Counted from the stretch's first letter, positions 1-7,749 are shown. The stretch: 18,431 bases of DNA from an uncultured Eubacteriales bacterium (GCA_905201305.1 CAJKNS010000013.1:1-18431), one strand, 5' to 3'. Notes: generated from the letters alone by a model not told the origin. Numbers and translations: made by a program.

Positions 1-1
1 C

Positions 2-154
2 CTTGACTATGCAGCGCGCACAGATCCTGACTATCGAAAAAATCCGCTGCTCCCCAGGCTCGGCAGGAAAAAGCTGCTTGTCCTTCGGCTCCTGGAGCAT
101 CGGCGTTTTCGCCTTTTGCATGCAATGTTTACCCTGCTTCACCGCATGCGCTGA
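2..154 (+). CDS. C-terminal end of a protein, probably a family 2 glycosyltransferase (5' partial)
   Basis: An open frame enters from the left edge and ends at TGA 152-154, leaving 50 residues. The tail is strongly basic with alternating leucines (RLGRKKLLVLRLLEHRR, then LLHAMFTLLHRMR). This resembles the basic amphipathic C-terminal helices of membrane-associated family 2 glycosyltransferases in Gram-positive surface-polymer clusters. No catalytic motif is inside the window, so the family is inferred from tail character and context. The next gene, a CDP-glycerol transferase homologue, begins 23 bp downstream on the same strand, which fits one operon. It could be another polymer-biosynthesis enzyme. 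Confidence 0.5.
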   Translation, partial: LDYAARTDPDYRKNPLLPRLGRKKLLVLRLLEHRRFRLLHAMFTLLHRMR

Positions 155-177
155 CCACCAATAAGGGAGAGTTCACC

Positions 178-1371
178 ATGAACACTGGTTCGTTTGCGTA
201 CAGAGTTCTAAGATGCCTGACCTGGTATGCCTGCAAGCTCTGTCCAATTGATCGAAAAAAAATCGTATTCTGCTCCTATTCCGGGCGCGGCTATTCCGAT
301 AATCTCAAGTATATTGCAGAAGAGCTGCGGTCCAGCGGCGCCTATCAAATGGTGTGGATGGTCAAAGACGATGCTGAAGCAAAAACGCTGCCGCCGGAAA
401 TCCAGCCCTGTAAGATCATGTCGCTGGACTGGGTTTATCAATTGTCCACAGCCGCAGTATGGGTGGATAATTGCCGCAAGATCTTTAAGTTTAAAAAGAA
501 AAAACAGCTCTATATCCAAACCTACCATGGCGGCGGAGCCGGAAAAAAGTGTGAGAAAGACGCAGCGGATAAGCTGACACAGGATTATGTCAACTTATCC
601 ATCAAGGATGCCGCGCATACGGACCTGATGATCTCCAGTGACCGATTTATGACCGAGCTTTACCACAAATCCTTTTGGTATAGCGGCCCTGTACTGGAGT
701 TTGGTTATCCGCGCTATGATATTTTGCTGCAAAAAGATCAGAGCGCAATCAAGGAAAAGGTGGATGATTTCTTCGGTGTAGACCACCGCTTCCACTACGT
801 GCTCTATGCGCCAACGTTCCGAAACGACGAAAGCTTCCGCGCCTATTCCCTGGATTTTAAGCGGGTCCTCGCCGCATGCGAAGCCCGCTTTGGACATTCC
901 TACCGGATGCTTGTCCACCTGCATCCCAACATTGCAACCCGGTTTTCCGAAATTCAGTACAGCGATGAGATTTTGAATGCAACCGTATACCCGGACATGC
1001 AGGAACTGATGGCGTCCTCTGATATTCTGATCGGAGACTATTCCTCTGTCAACCTTGAGTTTTCGTTGATGAAACGACCGGTATTCCGCTTTGCCACCGA
1101 TGTTGCCGATTATAAAAATGACCGGGATATGTACTACGATATGGCTTCCTACCCATTTTCCCTGGCGGAAACCAACGATGCGCTCATTGAGAATATCGAG
1201 AATTTTCAGGAACCAGATTACCAGAAAGCATTGGAGCAATTCCATGCAAAGGTTGGCGTGGTCCTCAATCCCGAAGCTGCAAAGCAATGCGCCAAATTGA
1301 TTCAGGATTTCTTCAAGCTGGGGTGCAGCAAACAACAACTACTGGAACAATATCAAGATCAATTCAGATAA
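178..1371 (+). CDS. CDP-glycerol glycerophosphotransferase family protein (TagB/TagF-like)
   Basis: This 397-residue protein probably transfers glycerol phosphate or another alditol phosphate from a CDP-activated donor to a teichoic-acid-like or capsular chain at the inner membrane face. Visible family motifs are TYHGGGAGK (115-123, the usual WHG-type His block), GYPRYD (176-181), YAPTFR (210-215), HLHP (247-250) and DILIGDYSSVNLEF (282-295). The last two carry the His and Asp/Ser residues that bind the CDP and phosphate groups. The length fits a single-domain enzyme without the N-terminal extension of long TagF polymerases. The ATG at 178 follows an AAGGGAGA ribosome site. The next gene is a cytidylyltransferase 12 bp away, which suggests donor synthesis and transfer are co-expressed. 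Whether it primes or polymerises, and which alditol it uses, cannot be read from the sequence. Confidence 0.9.
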   Translation: MNTGSFAYRVLRCLTWYACKLCPIDRKKIVFCSYSGRGYSDNLKYIAEELRSSGAYQMVWMVKDDAEAKTLPPEIQPCKIMSLDWVYQLSTAAVWVDNCRKIFKFKKKKQLYIQTYHGGGAGKKCEKDAADKLTQDYVNLSIKDAAHTDLMISSDRFMTELYHKSFWYSGPVLEFGYPRYDILLQKDQSAIKEKVDDFFGVDHRFHYVLYAPTFRNDESFRAYSLDFKRVLAACEARFGHSYRMLVHLHPNIATRFSEIQYSDEILNATVYPDMQELMASSDILIGDYSSVNLEFSLMKRPVFRFATDVADYKNDRDMYYDMASYPFSLAETNDALIENIENFQEPDYQKALEQFHAKVGVVLNPEAAKQCAKLIQDFFKLGCSKQQLLEQYQDQFR

Positions 1372-1383
1372 GGAGGATCCGAA

Positions 1384-2097
1384 ATGTCAACAATTGCGTT
1401 GCTTACTGCGGGTGGAATCGGCAGCAGAACCCATCAGGATATTCCCAAGCAGTTTCTTTCCGTGAATAATAAGCCCATTATCGTATACACGCTGGAAGCA
1501 TTTCAAAAGCATCCGAATATTGATGAAATCTGCGTGTCCATTCTTGCCGGATGGGATCAGATTCTCTGGGCATACGCCAAGCAGTTCAACATCACCAAGC
1601 TGAAATATGTGGTCACCGGAGGCGCTACCGGGCAGGAATCTATCTTTAACGGTCTAAAAGCAATTCGTGCGGATCATAAGGATGACGATATTGTGGTTGT
1701 ACACGATGGCAACCGTCCGATGGTCAGCCAGGATGTGATTACCGACAACCTGGTAAAACAGAGACAATACGGTTCCGCCGTCGCTTCCATTCCCTGCACC
1801 GAAGTGGTCTTTGTATCCGAAAACAAGCAGGATTCGGATCAATCCATTCCGCGTGAGAATTTGCAGCGGACGCAGACACCCCATTCCTATCCCTTAGGCG
1901 TATTATGGAACGCGCATTTAAAAGCCCAGGAGCTTGGCATTTCCAATACAGCGGCTTCCTGCTCACTGATGGAAGCCTTGGGGGAAAGGACGTATTTCTC
2001 CAAAGGCTCCGAAAAGAACCTGAAAATCACCACCGTTGAGGACATCGAGATTTTTAAGGCTTTGCTCAACACCCAGAATGATGTGTGGCTAAAATGA
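1384..2097 (+). CDS. IspD/TarI family cytidylyltransferase (probably CDP-alditol or CDP-sugar forming)
   Basis: The 237-residue protein has the full layout of the MEP/ribitol-5-phosphate cytidylyltransferase family. It has an N-terminal CTP loop LLTAGGIGSRTHQDIPKQF (6-24), VTGGATGQESIFNGL (77-91), an Asp-containing metal segment VVVHDGNRP (104-112), RENLQRTQTPHSY (157-169) and a C-terminal NLKITTVEDIEIF (212-224). The family joins CTP to a phosphorylated C5 compound and releases diphosphate. Placement after a CDP-glycerol-transferase-type gene favours a TarI-like role over isoprenoid IspD. Two features are odd. The metal segment reads DGNRP where IspD and TarI usually have DAARP or DAVRP, and the usual TDxAS segment reads NTAAS (188-192). 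The substrate may therefore differ from both. A strong AAGGAGG site lies at 1370-1376. The stop overlaps the next start as ATGA. Confidence 0.85.
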   Translation: MSTIALLTAGGIGSRTHQDIPKQFLSVNNKPIIVYTLEAFQKHPNIDEICVSILAGWDQILWAYAKQFNITKLKYVVTGGATGQESIFNGLKAIRADHKDDDIVVVHDGNRPMVSQDVITDNLVKQRQYGSAVASIPCTEVVFVSENKQDSDQSIPRENLQRTQTPHSYPLGVLWNAHLKAQELGISNTAASCSLMEALGERTYFSKGSEKNLKITTVEDIEIFKALLNTQNDVWLK

Positions 2098-3134
2098 ATC
2101 TGCTAAACAGCTCCCTATACCGTGCCGATTTAGCGCGCGCCATTGGCGGGTTCTCCCTCGCGCCGCTGAAAGACAAACGCATCCTCATTACCGGCGGCTT
2201 CGGCTTGATTGGTTCCTCTATTGTGGACCTGCTGATCCTTGCAAATGAGCAGCTGGACCTGGGTCTGACGATTTATGTCGCAGCAAGAAGCCGCACAAAA
2301 TATGAGGAATCCTATCGGAACTACCATTTTGTAGAATTCGTCCAATACGACGCAACCCAGGCGTTATCGTTCCATTTTCCTGTGGACTATATCATCCATG
2401 GTGCAAGCCCAGCCAGTCCCGATCAATATACCGCTAATCCGGTGGAAACTATGCTGTCTAATATTCAGGGAATCTCCAATCTCCTCCTGTATGCCCAGAA
2501 AGAGCAGGTGGTCAGAGTGCTCTATATTTCCTCCAGTGAGGTATACGGAAAAAAAGAAACCGCTGAGCCCTTTGTGGAAGGCGTCTATGGATCCGTTGAT
2601 ATTGACGCCATTCGCTCCTCCTATCCGGTTTCCAAGCAGGCAGCTGAGCTTCTCTGCAAAGCCTTTTCTTCCGAATACGGCGTGGACACCGTCATTGTCC
2701 GTCCCGGTCATATTTTTGGTCCCACTGCCTCCCCTAGAGATCAGCGGGTTTCCTCCGACTTTGCATATAAAGCCGCAAAGCACCTGCCGCTTGTGCTGAA
2801 AAGCAGCGGAATGCAGGAACGCTCCTACTGCTATACGGTAGATGCCGCAGCAGCCATTTTGTTTGTGCTTTTACATGGAAAAAGTGCCGAATCGTATAAC
2901 ATTGGAACAGATGAGGTTTGTTCCATTCGAAAAATGGCAGAAATCTATTCGCAAATCGGAAATGTTCCCCTGGAATACAAAGAGCCAACCAAAGAGGAGC
3001 TGCTGGCATTTAATCCAATGAACCATTCGTCGTTAAACTGTGAGAAGCTGAAAAGCCTTGGATTCCGCAGTTCCTTTTCCGTAAAAGAGGGTCTTGCGCA
3101 TACCGTCACCATTTTGCGGGAGCTGCCGACTTGA
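2094..3134 (+). CDS. NAD-dependent epimerase/dehydratase (extended SDR), sugar-nucleotide modifying
   Basis: This 346-residue extended short-chain dehydrogenase/reductase has a Rossmann dinucleotide motif GGFGLIG (34-40). It also has HGASPAS (102-108), the catalytic SSS (146-148) followed by EVYG, YPVSK (177-181, the Tyr-x-x-x-Lys pair) and RPGHIFGP (203-210). The pattern is closest to UDP-glucuronate decarboxylases and dTDP-glucose 4,6-dehydratases, which act on nucleotide sugars in the cytoplasm. I chose the ATG at 2094 because it overlaps the previous stop (ATGA, translational coupling). A GTG three codons upstream is possible but less likely. Tight coupling to the cytidylyltransferase suggests it acts on that enzyme's CDP-linked product or on its precursor. 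Exact substrate and reaction are unknown. Confidence 0.85.
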   Translation: MNLLNSSLYRADLARAIGGFSLAPLKDKRILITGGFGLIGSSIVDLLILANEQLDLGLTIYVAARSRTKYEESYRNYHFVEFVQYDATQALSFHFPVDYIIHGASPASPDQYTANPVETMLSNIQGISNLLLYAQKEQVVRVLYISSSEVYGKKETAEPFVEGVYGSVDIDAIRSSYPVSKQAAELLCKAFSSEYGVDTVIVRPGHIFGPTASPRDQRVSSDFAYKAAKHLPLVLKSSGMQERSYCYTVDAAAAILFVLLHGKSAESYNIGTDEVCSIRKMAEIYSQIGNVPLEYKEPTKEELLAFNPMNHSSLNCEKLKSLGFRSSFSVKEGLAHTVTILRELPT

Positions 3135-3148
3135 CCGTGAAGGGAAGC

Positions 3149-3176
3149 GACTGCTCGCACCCCCGCGTAAGCAGTC
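3149..3176 (+). other. Inverted repeat just after the SDR gene
   Basis: GACTGCT (3149-3155) is repeated in inverted form as AGCAGTC (3170-3176), with a possible inner CGC/GCG pairing. No T-tract follows directly. It may be a 3'-end RNA-stabilising hairpin, or part of a two-hairpin end together with the structure at 3221-3253. Confidence 0.4.
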
Positions 3177-3220
3177 CTGCTGTAGCCACGTGCTGATTTT
3201 TATATGGAAACCTACCTTTG

Positions 3221-3258
3221 TTTTCTCGAAATACGTTCTGTATTTCGAGAAAATTTTT
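3221..3258 (+). terminator. Perfect 14-bp hairpin followed by a T-run, likely terminator of the polymer operon
   Basis: TTTTCTCGAAATAC (3221-3234) pairs without mismatch with GTATTTCGAGAAAA (3240-3253) across a 5-nt loop, and five T residues follow at 3254-3258. The position after the SDR gene and before a new promoter fits an intrinsic terminator. The stem is AT-rich for a terminator, so an operator role for the palindrome remains possible. Confidence 0.6.
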
Positions 3259-3315
3259 CTGTTTCAAATGGAAAAAAACTTGTCGAATTGTTTTGTCAAA
3301 TTTCGTGGATTACTC

Positions 3316-3344
3316 TGGACAAGGGGCTGAGATTATACTATAAT
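3316..3344 (+). promoter_or_regulatory. Sigma-A promoter for the O-acylation operon
   Basis: The -35 is TGGACA (3316-3321, 5 of 6 to consensus), the spacer is 17 bp and the -10 is a perfect TATAAT (3339-3344). It lies about 50 bp upstream of the SGNH gene and just beyond the hairpin that closes the previous operon, so the O-acylation genes appear to be a separate transcription unit. Confidence 0.8.
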
Positions 3345-3392
3345 TTGAACAGACTGATTTCACGGTTTGTCTCTTGTATAGGAGTTGAGGAT

Positions 3393-4286
3393 ATGACCCA
3401 CAAAAAATATTTGCCCGCCCTGATCGCAGGTGTGGTTTTTTTTCTGCTGATTATCATTGCGGTTCGCCTTGGCAAGGGGGGTAGCTCCGCTTCCCCGGAA
3501 GACACTACCGCAATCAATCAGGGCGTTGCCTACCTCCAGAGCCTGGAGGCGCAGGACCCTGACACCGTTGACACTACTTTGAAGCAGCAGCGGCTCCAGC
3601 GGATTCAGGAATTGCGCGATGAACGGCTGCGGCAGCTGGAATCCGGCGAAATTTCCGTTTGGAGTCTGTTTGACGACTATGTGCTGCTGGGCGATTCCCG
3701 CGCAGTGGGCTTCTCCTTCTATCAATTTCTTCCGGATGATCGGGTGCTGGCAACATCGGGTGCTACCATTGCCAAGGTAAAGGAGCTGCTGCCCCAGGTG
3801 GTGGCACTGAATCCGTCCACGATCTTTATGATTTACGGTATCAACGACATTTGCTGCGGCACCTGGCACGATGGTGAAAGCTATGCCAAGGACTATGGCG
3901 AAGTGGTGGCGCAGATCCATGCCCAGCTGCCTGACGCCAACGTCTATATCAGCTCCATGCTTCCTGCCCACTCCGCCGCCTTTCAGCAATATGATATCGA
4001 CGGCTTTAACGAAGCCGTCAAGAACATGTGTGAGCAGACGCCAAAGTGCTATTATGTCGATAACACCGAGATCTCCGAAGAATATGCCGATATGTGGGAA
4101 ACGGACGGCATCCATGTCAACCAGAATTTCTATCCCCATTGGGCAGCCAATCTGATTACCGAGGTCTATAGCGTCTCTCTTGGTGACGGCACCGAAGATT
4201 CCGGCAATGCCGGCACTGCGGCAGACACAAGCAGCAATGTGGAAGCCGATACCAATACCGATACGGATACCGATCCGACATCCTGA
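3393..4286 (+). CDS. Membrane-anchored SGNH/GDSL hydrolase-type protein
   Basis: This 297-residue protein has a short cytoplasmic start, one membrane helix (about 8-25) and an external domain. SGNH blocks are visible: LLGDSR (98-103, nucleophile Ser102), TSGAT (121-125, block II Gly), YGINDI (148-153, block III Asn) and DGIHVN (238-243, catalytic Asp and His). These enzymes hydrolyse or transfer acyl esters. Here, ahead of an MBOAT and a DHHW protein, it probably acetylates or deacetylates a surface polymer outside the cell. Residues 62-85 are charged and coiled-coil-like. The C-terminus (about 265-297) is a low-complexity Thr/Asp/Glu/Gly tail ending in a TDTDTD-type repeat. The ATG at 3393 is preceded by GGAG and GAGG and puts the helix at the N-terminus; the open frame extends further upstream but overlaps the promoter and hairpin. 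Confidence 0.88.
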   Translation: MTHKKYLPALIAGVVFFLLIIIAVRLGKGGSSASPEDTTAINQGVAYLQSLEAQDPDTVDTTLKQQRLQRIQELRDERLRQLESGEISVWSLFDDYVLLGDSRAVGFSFYQFLPDDRVLATSGATIAKVKELLPQVVALNPSTIFMIYGINDICCGTWHDGESYAKDYGEVVAQIHAQLPDANVYISSMLPAHSAAFQQYDIDGFNEAVKNMCEQTPKCYYVDNTEISEEYADMWETDGIHVNQNFYPHWAANLITEVYSVSLGDGTEDSGNAGTAADTSSNVEADTNTDTDTDPTS

Positions 4287-4300
4287 AACGGGGGAACCAC

Positions 4301-4786
4301 ATGAAATCCAACAAAATTTTGCTATTGGAAATACTCAAATGGCTGTTTGTGGCAGCGCTTTGTGTATTCCTGTATTTTATGCTTTCCTCCAATCGCGAAA
4401 GCAGCACCCCATTTGCCGATGTAAAGGAAGCGGTAATTGCCGCGGCTGACCTTACCCCTATGGCAGAAGGTGACAATCAGACCCTCAAGCGGCTCTATGG
4501 TCTCAGTGCCAGCGACTACGAAAACGTCCTGCTCTACTATCCCACCACAAATATGGGCGCAGAAGAGCTGCTGCTGGTCCAGCTAAAGGATGTTTCTCAG
4601 CAGCAGAGCGTACAGACCGCCATTGAGAATCGTCTGGACACCCAGAAGAAGAGCTTTGACGGCTATGGCATCGATCAGTATGCCATGCTGGAAAACGCCG
4701 TAGTTGAGGTACAGGGGAACTACATACTTCTGGTAGTTGCCGCCGATCCTGGTCCGGTTCGTAAAGCCTTTACTGGCGCACTGTAA
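4301..4786 (+). CDS. DUF4358 domain protein, single N-terminal membrane anchor
   Basis: This 161-residue protein has a membrane helix or uncleaved signal at about 9-29 (LEILKWLFVAALCVFLYFML) and a small external domain. The domain matches DUF4358 as I recognise it: YENVLLYYPTTNMGAEELLLVQLKD, then IENRLDTQKKSFDGYGIDQYAML, then a strand carrying VEVQGNYILLVVA. The family has no assigned biochemical function that I know of. It lies between the SGNH gene (14-bp gap) and the MBOAT gene (12-bp gap), in the same direction. That suggests an extracytoplasmic accessory role in the acylation pathway, which is inference. No catalytic motif is evident. A GGGGG stretch serves as the ribosome site. Confidence 0.8.
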   Translation: MKSNKILLLEILKWLFVAALCVFLYFMLSSNRESSTPFADVKEAVIAAADLTPMAEGDNQTLKRLYGLSASDYENVLLYYPTTNMGAEELLLVQLKDVSQQQSVQTAIENRLDTQKKSFDGYGIDQYAMLENAVVEVQGNYILLVVAADPGPVRKAFTGAL

Positions 4787-4798
4787 GGGGGCTATCGT

Positions 4799-6205
4799 AT
4801 GACATTTAACACAATTCTGTTCTTGTTTACGTTTCTCCCCATCTCTCTGATTGTCTATTATGTGTTCCCCAAGCGCTTCCGCAACATTCCGTTGGTGCTG
4901 CTGAGTCTTGTATTCTACGCCTGGGGCAATCCCACCTATCTGCTATTGATGGCGTTTTCCGTCCTCTTCAACTACGTCACCGGACTACAGCTGGACGCCT
5001 ATCGGCAGCAGGAGCGTACCACCGGCGCAAAGACTGCAATGATCTCCGCCGTGGTGGTCAATCTGCTGGTCCTGGGCTTCTTCAAATACTATGGCTTCCT
5101 GATTTCCACCATCAATTCCATTACAGGGCTGTCGCTGCATGCTCCTGACCTGCCGCTTCCGCTGGGCATTTCGTTCTTCACCTTCTCGGTCCTGAGCTAT
5201 GTGTTCGACGTCTACCGCGGACGGGCTGAAGTACAGAAGAACTTTTTGGATTTTACCCTATATGTGACCTTTTTCCCAAAGGTGACGTCCGGTCCCATTG
5301 TCCAGTATCAGGACATGGCTGCGCAGCTCCGTGACCGCAGCATGGCGCCGGCAAAGTTCGGCGCAGGCATCAGCTTGTTTTTGGTGGGACTGGGCAAAAA
5401 GGTGCTGATTGCCGACAATCTTGGCGCTACCTTCTCCGCCATCTCCGGGCTTTCCGCCATGTCTGCCGGTACCGCATGGCTGGGAATGATACTCTACAGT
5501 CTTCAGCTCTATTTTGATTTCTCCGGCTATTCCGATATGGCAATTGGTCTTGCCAAGTGCTTTGGCTTTGATTTTGCCAAAAACTTCGACTACCCCTATC
5601 TGTCCACCAGCATTTCGGAGTTCTGGCGGCGGTGGCATATTTCCCTTGGCGCCTGGTTCCGGGATTATGTCTACATCCCCCTGGGCGGTAATCGCTGTTC
5701 CAAGCACCGTCAGCTCATCAATCTCGCCGTTGTCTGGCTGCTCACCGGACTGTGGCACGGTTCCGCCTGGAACTTTGTCCTTTGGGGCGTTTATCATGGG
5801 ATTTTTGTCATTCTGGAGAAATTCGTACTCAAGGACTTTCTCCCCAAAATTCCCAAGGCACTGCGGATATTCATCACGGTGCTGCTGGTATTCTTTGGTT
5901 GGGTTCTGTTCTTCTCCCCGTCTCTTATGGGTGCCATTCACTACTATGGTCAGATGTTCGGCGCCGGTCATATGGGACTGTTTGACGGCACCTTCCGCTA
6001 CTACTTCTTTGGCAGCCTGCGCCTGCTGATCGTTGCATTCATCGGCTGCGGTCCTCTGGTGCATCGGATTCATCAGCGGCTTTGCTATTTTAAGGGCGGC
6101 AAGCTCACCTATGTTTCCGTTGCTCTGTTCGTGCTGCTGCTGGTGCTCTGCGTTGCCTATATGATGAGCGCAACCTATTCGTCCTTCCTGTATGTCCAGT
6201 TCTGA
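4799..6205 (+). CDS. MBOAT family O-acyltransferase (AlgI/DltB/PatA-like)
   Basis: This 468-residue polytopic membrane protein belongs to the membrane-bound O-acyltransferase family. These proteins move an acyl group, usually acetyl, from a cytoplasmic donor across the membrane for transfer to an exported polymer. Diagnostic segments are PLGISFFTFSVLSYVFDVYR (121-140), FFPKVTSGPI (158-167), LYFDFSGYSDMAIGLAKCFG (237-256), EFWRRWHISLGAWFRDYVYI (274-293) and LTGLWHGSAWNFVLWGVYHG (315-334). His320 in TGLWHG corresponds to the conserved catalytic His of AlgI, and His280 is the second conserved His. The length is normal. The ATG at 4799 follows AAGGGGG. The SGNH, DUF4358 and DHHW neighbours make the usual partner set for a relay in which MBOAT delivers acyl groups to an external SGNH-like transferase. 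The acceptor polymer is unknown; the teichoic-type cluster upstream is a candidate. Confidence 0.95.
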   Translation: MTFNTILFLFTFLPISLIVYYVFPKRFRNIPLVLLSLVFYAWGNPTYLLLMAFSVLFNYVTGLQLDAYRQQERTTGAKTAMISAVVVNLLVLGFFKYYGFLISTINSITGLSLHAPDLPLPLGISFFTFSVLSYVFDVYRGRAEVQKNFLDFTLYVTFFPKVTSGPIVQYQDMAAQLRDRSMAPAKFGAGISLFLVGLGKKVLIADNLGATFSAISGLSAMSAGTAWLGMILYSLQLYFDFSGYSDMAIGLAKCFGFDFAKNFDYPYLSTSISEFWRRWHISLGAWFRDYVYIPLGGNRCSKHRQLINLAVVWLLTGLWHGSAWNFVLWGVYHGIFVILEKFVLKDFLPKIPKALRIFITVLLVFFGWVLFFSPSLMGAIHYYGQMFGAGHMGLFDGTFRYYFFGSLRLLIVAFIGCGPLVHRIHQRLCYFKGGKLTYVSVALFVLLLVLCVAYMMSATYSSFLYVQF

Positions 6206-6221
6206 TGAAAGGAGGAGCCAT

Positions 6222-7694
6222 ATGGATACACAAACTACCATGGAGCACACCGCTCCGGCAGAACCGACCTTGACCTTGGAAACCACAACCAATCCGGAAA
6301 CAGTCTCCTCCTCGTCTGCTGCTGCAGCCCAGCCGGAAACCGCAGAATCGGTAAAACCGGCACCGTCGCCGCGACGGCAGCGTCTCCAGCGGGCACAGCA
6401 GCGCCGCCGGCTTCACAATGTAATTCTGGCAGGCGTATTTCTGCTGATTCTTCTGGTGTTTTTCATCATCAATCTTGCAGTGAAGGATCGTGACTTCTCC
6501 GATGCAGAAAACCGCAATCTGACCCAGAAGCCCGCATTTTCCCTGACCACGCTGGCAGACGGCAGCTACTTTTCCGCGCTGTCCGATTACACCAGCGATC
6601 AGTTCTTTGGGCGTGACAAATGGATGTCCCTTAAGCTGCGTGCGGAAACCATGATGGGCAGAAAGGATGCTTCCGGCATCTTCCTGGGCAACGACAACTA
6701 TCTGCTCTCTGCTCCGGAAACGCCGGATTCCGACGCCCTGTCCCGAACCATCACCAATATCAACCAGTTTGCCGCAGCCCATTCGGAGCTCTCCATGCGG
6801 ATGCTTCTGATCCCGGATTCCGCCATGATTCTATCGGATAAGCTTCCGAAAAATGCGCCGGTACGGAATCAGCTTCAGGATATTTCGGACATTGCCGGTC
6901 AATTATCCGGTTCTGTTCAGTTTCTGAATGCAGCCGATGCGCTGAGCCCCCATGCTTCGGAGTACATTTATTACAAGACCGACCATCACTGGACCTCTCT
7001 GGGCGCTTACTATGCTTTCACCGCCTGCTCCGGTCAATTGGGGATTGCATCCCCAGTGGAGAATTATGATATCTACACCGTCTCTGACAGCTTTGAAGGC
7101 ACGCTTTCCTCCAAAAGCGGCAGCCACAAGACCACGGATACCGTTCAGGTCTATATTCCCCAGAGTCAGATTCGTTATTATGTCACCTACTCCGACAGCA
7201 CCGAGCGGATTTGCTCTATTTACCAGAGCAGCGCTCTTAAGAACAAGGACAAGTATACCGTGTTCTTCGGCGGCAACCATCCCAAGGTGGAAATCAGCAC
7301 CACGGCAGATAACCAGCGGGTCCTGCTGCTGTTCAAGGATTCCTATGCCAACAGCTTTGTTCAGTTCCTGCTGCCCTATTATCAGAAGATCATCATGATC
7401 GATCCCCGGTATTATTATGACAGTCTGGACGCAATTCTTACCACCGAAAACGTCACCGATGTACTGTACCTCTACAGTGCGGATACCTTTGTGAAGGATA
7501 CGTCTTTGGCAGACGTACTGGAGGTCACCGGTCAAACGCAGGAGAGCTCCCTCACAGATACCGAAACCATTGCGCCGCAGGTGCAGCCTGAGGATTCTTC
7601 CCTGGATTCCAGTGTGGAATCCACTGTGGAGCCCGATGCCGCTTCTCAAGAGTCCTCGTCAGAGCCCTCACCGGATTCCACGGATACCCCATAA
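6222..7694 (+). CDS. DHHW family protein (AlgX/AlgJ-like acetyltransferase partner of MBOAT)
   Basis: This 490-residue protein has a low-complexity Thr/Pro/Ala N-terminal cytoplasmic stretch (1-50), a basic segment (51-64) and one membrane helix (about 67-86). An external AlgX-like domain opens with FSDAENRNL (92-100). TDHHWT (253-258) supplies the catalytic Asp and His, and KDSYANSF (372-379) probably supplies the nucleophile Ser374, as in the SGNH-like fold of AlgJ/AlgX. From about 437 to the end there is a Ser/Glu/Asp/Pro-rich tail. It probably takes acyl groups from the MBOAT protein and places them on a surface polymer. I chose the ATG at 6222, five bases after AGGAGGAG. An upstream in-frame ATG at 6192 would lie inside the MBOAT gene. 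A bidirectional terminator follows directly. Confidence 0.9.
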   Translation: MDTQTTMEHTAPAEPTLTLETTTNPETVSSSSAAAAQPETAESVKPAPSPRRQRLQRAQQRRRLHNVILAGVFLLILLVFFIINLAVKDRDFSDAENRNLTQKPAFSLTTLADGSYFSALSDYTSDQFFGRDKWMSLKLRAETMMGRKDASGIFLGNDNYLLSAPETPDSDALSRTITNINQFAAAHSELSMRMLLIPDSAMILSDKLPKNAPVRNQLQDISDIAGQLSGSVQFLNAADALSPHASEYIYYKTDHHWTSLGAYYAFTACSGQLGIASPVENYDIYTVSDSFEGTLSSKSGSHKTTDTVQVYIPQSQIRYYVTYSDSTERICSIYQSSALKNKDKYTVFFGGNHPKVEISTTADNQRVLLLFKDSYANSFVQFLLPYYQKIIMIDPRYYYDSLDAILTTENVTDVLYLYSADTFVKDTSLADVLEVTGQTQESSLTDTETIAPQVQPEDSSLDSSVESTVEPDAASQESSSEPSPDSTDTP

Positions 7695-7699
7695 CGACA

Positions 7700-7733
7700 A
7701 AAATCCCCGACTACCAACGTAGCCGGGGATTTT
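7700..7733. terminator. Bidirectional intrinsic terminator between convergent operons
   Basis: AAAATCCCCG and CGGGGATTTT form the outer stem. CTAC/GTAG continues the inner stem with one mismatch around a CAAC loop. T-runs occur on both strands at the stem ends. It separates the DHHW gene (+) from upp (-). Confidence 0.85.
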
Positions 7734-7749
7734 CACGTCCATGAAATAA

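Noticed and set aside
3204..3392. Upstream in-frame extension of the SGNH gene
   Set aside because: It would start before the perfect hairpin and the TATAAT promoter and would bury the membrane anchor inside the protein. The ATG at 3393 has a ribosome site.
4240..4285. Short tandem repeat (ACCGATAC-like units) as a repeat element
   Set aside because: It is the in-frame Thr/Asp low-complexity tail of the SGNH protein, so it is described with that gene.
5258..6292. Long open frame on the minus strand opposite the MBOAT gene
   Set aside because: It lies wholly opposite a canonical MBOAT gene and the start of the DHHW gene. Its translation shows no family motif and no ribosome site.
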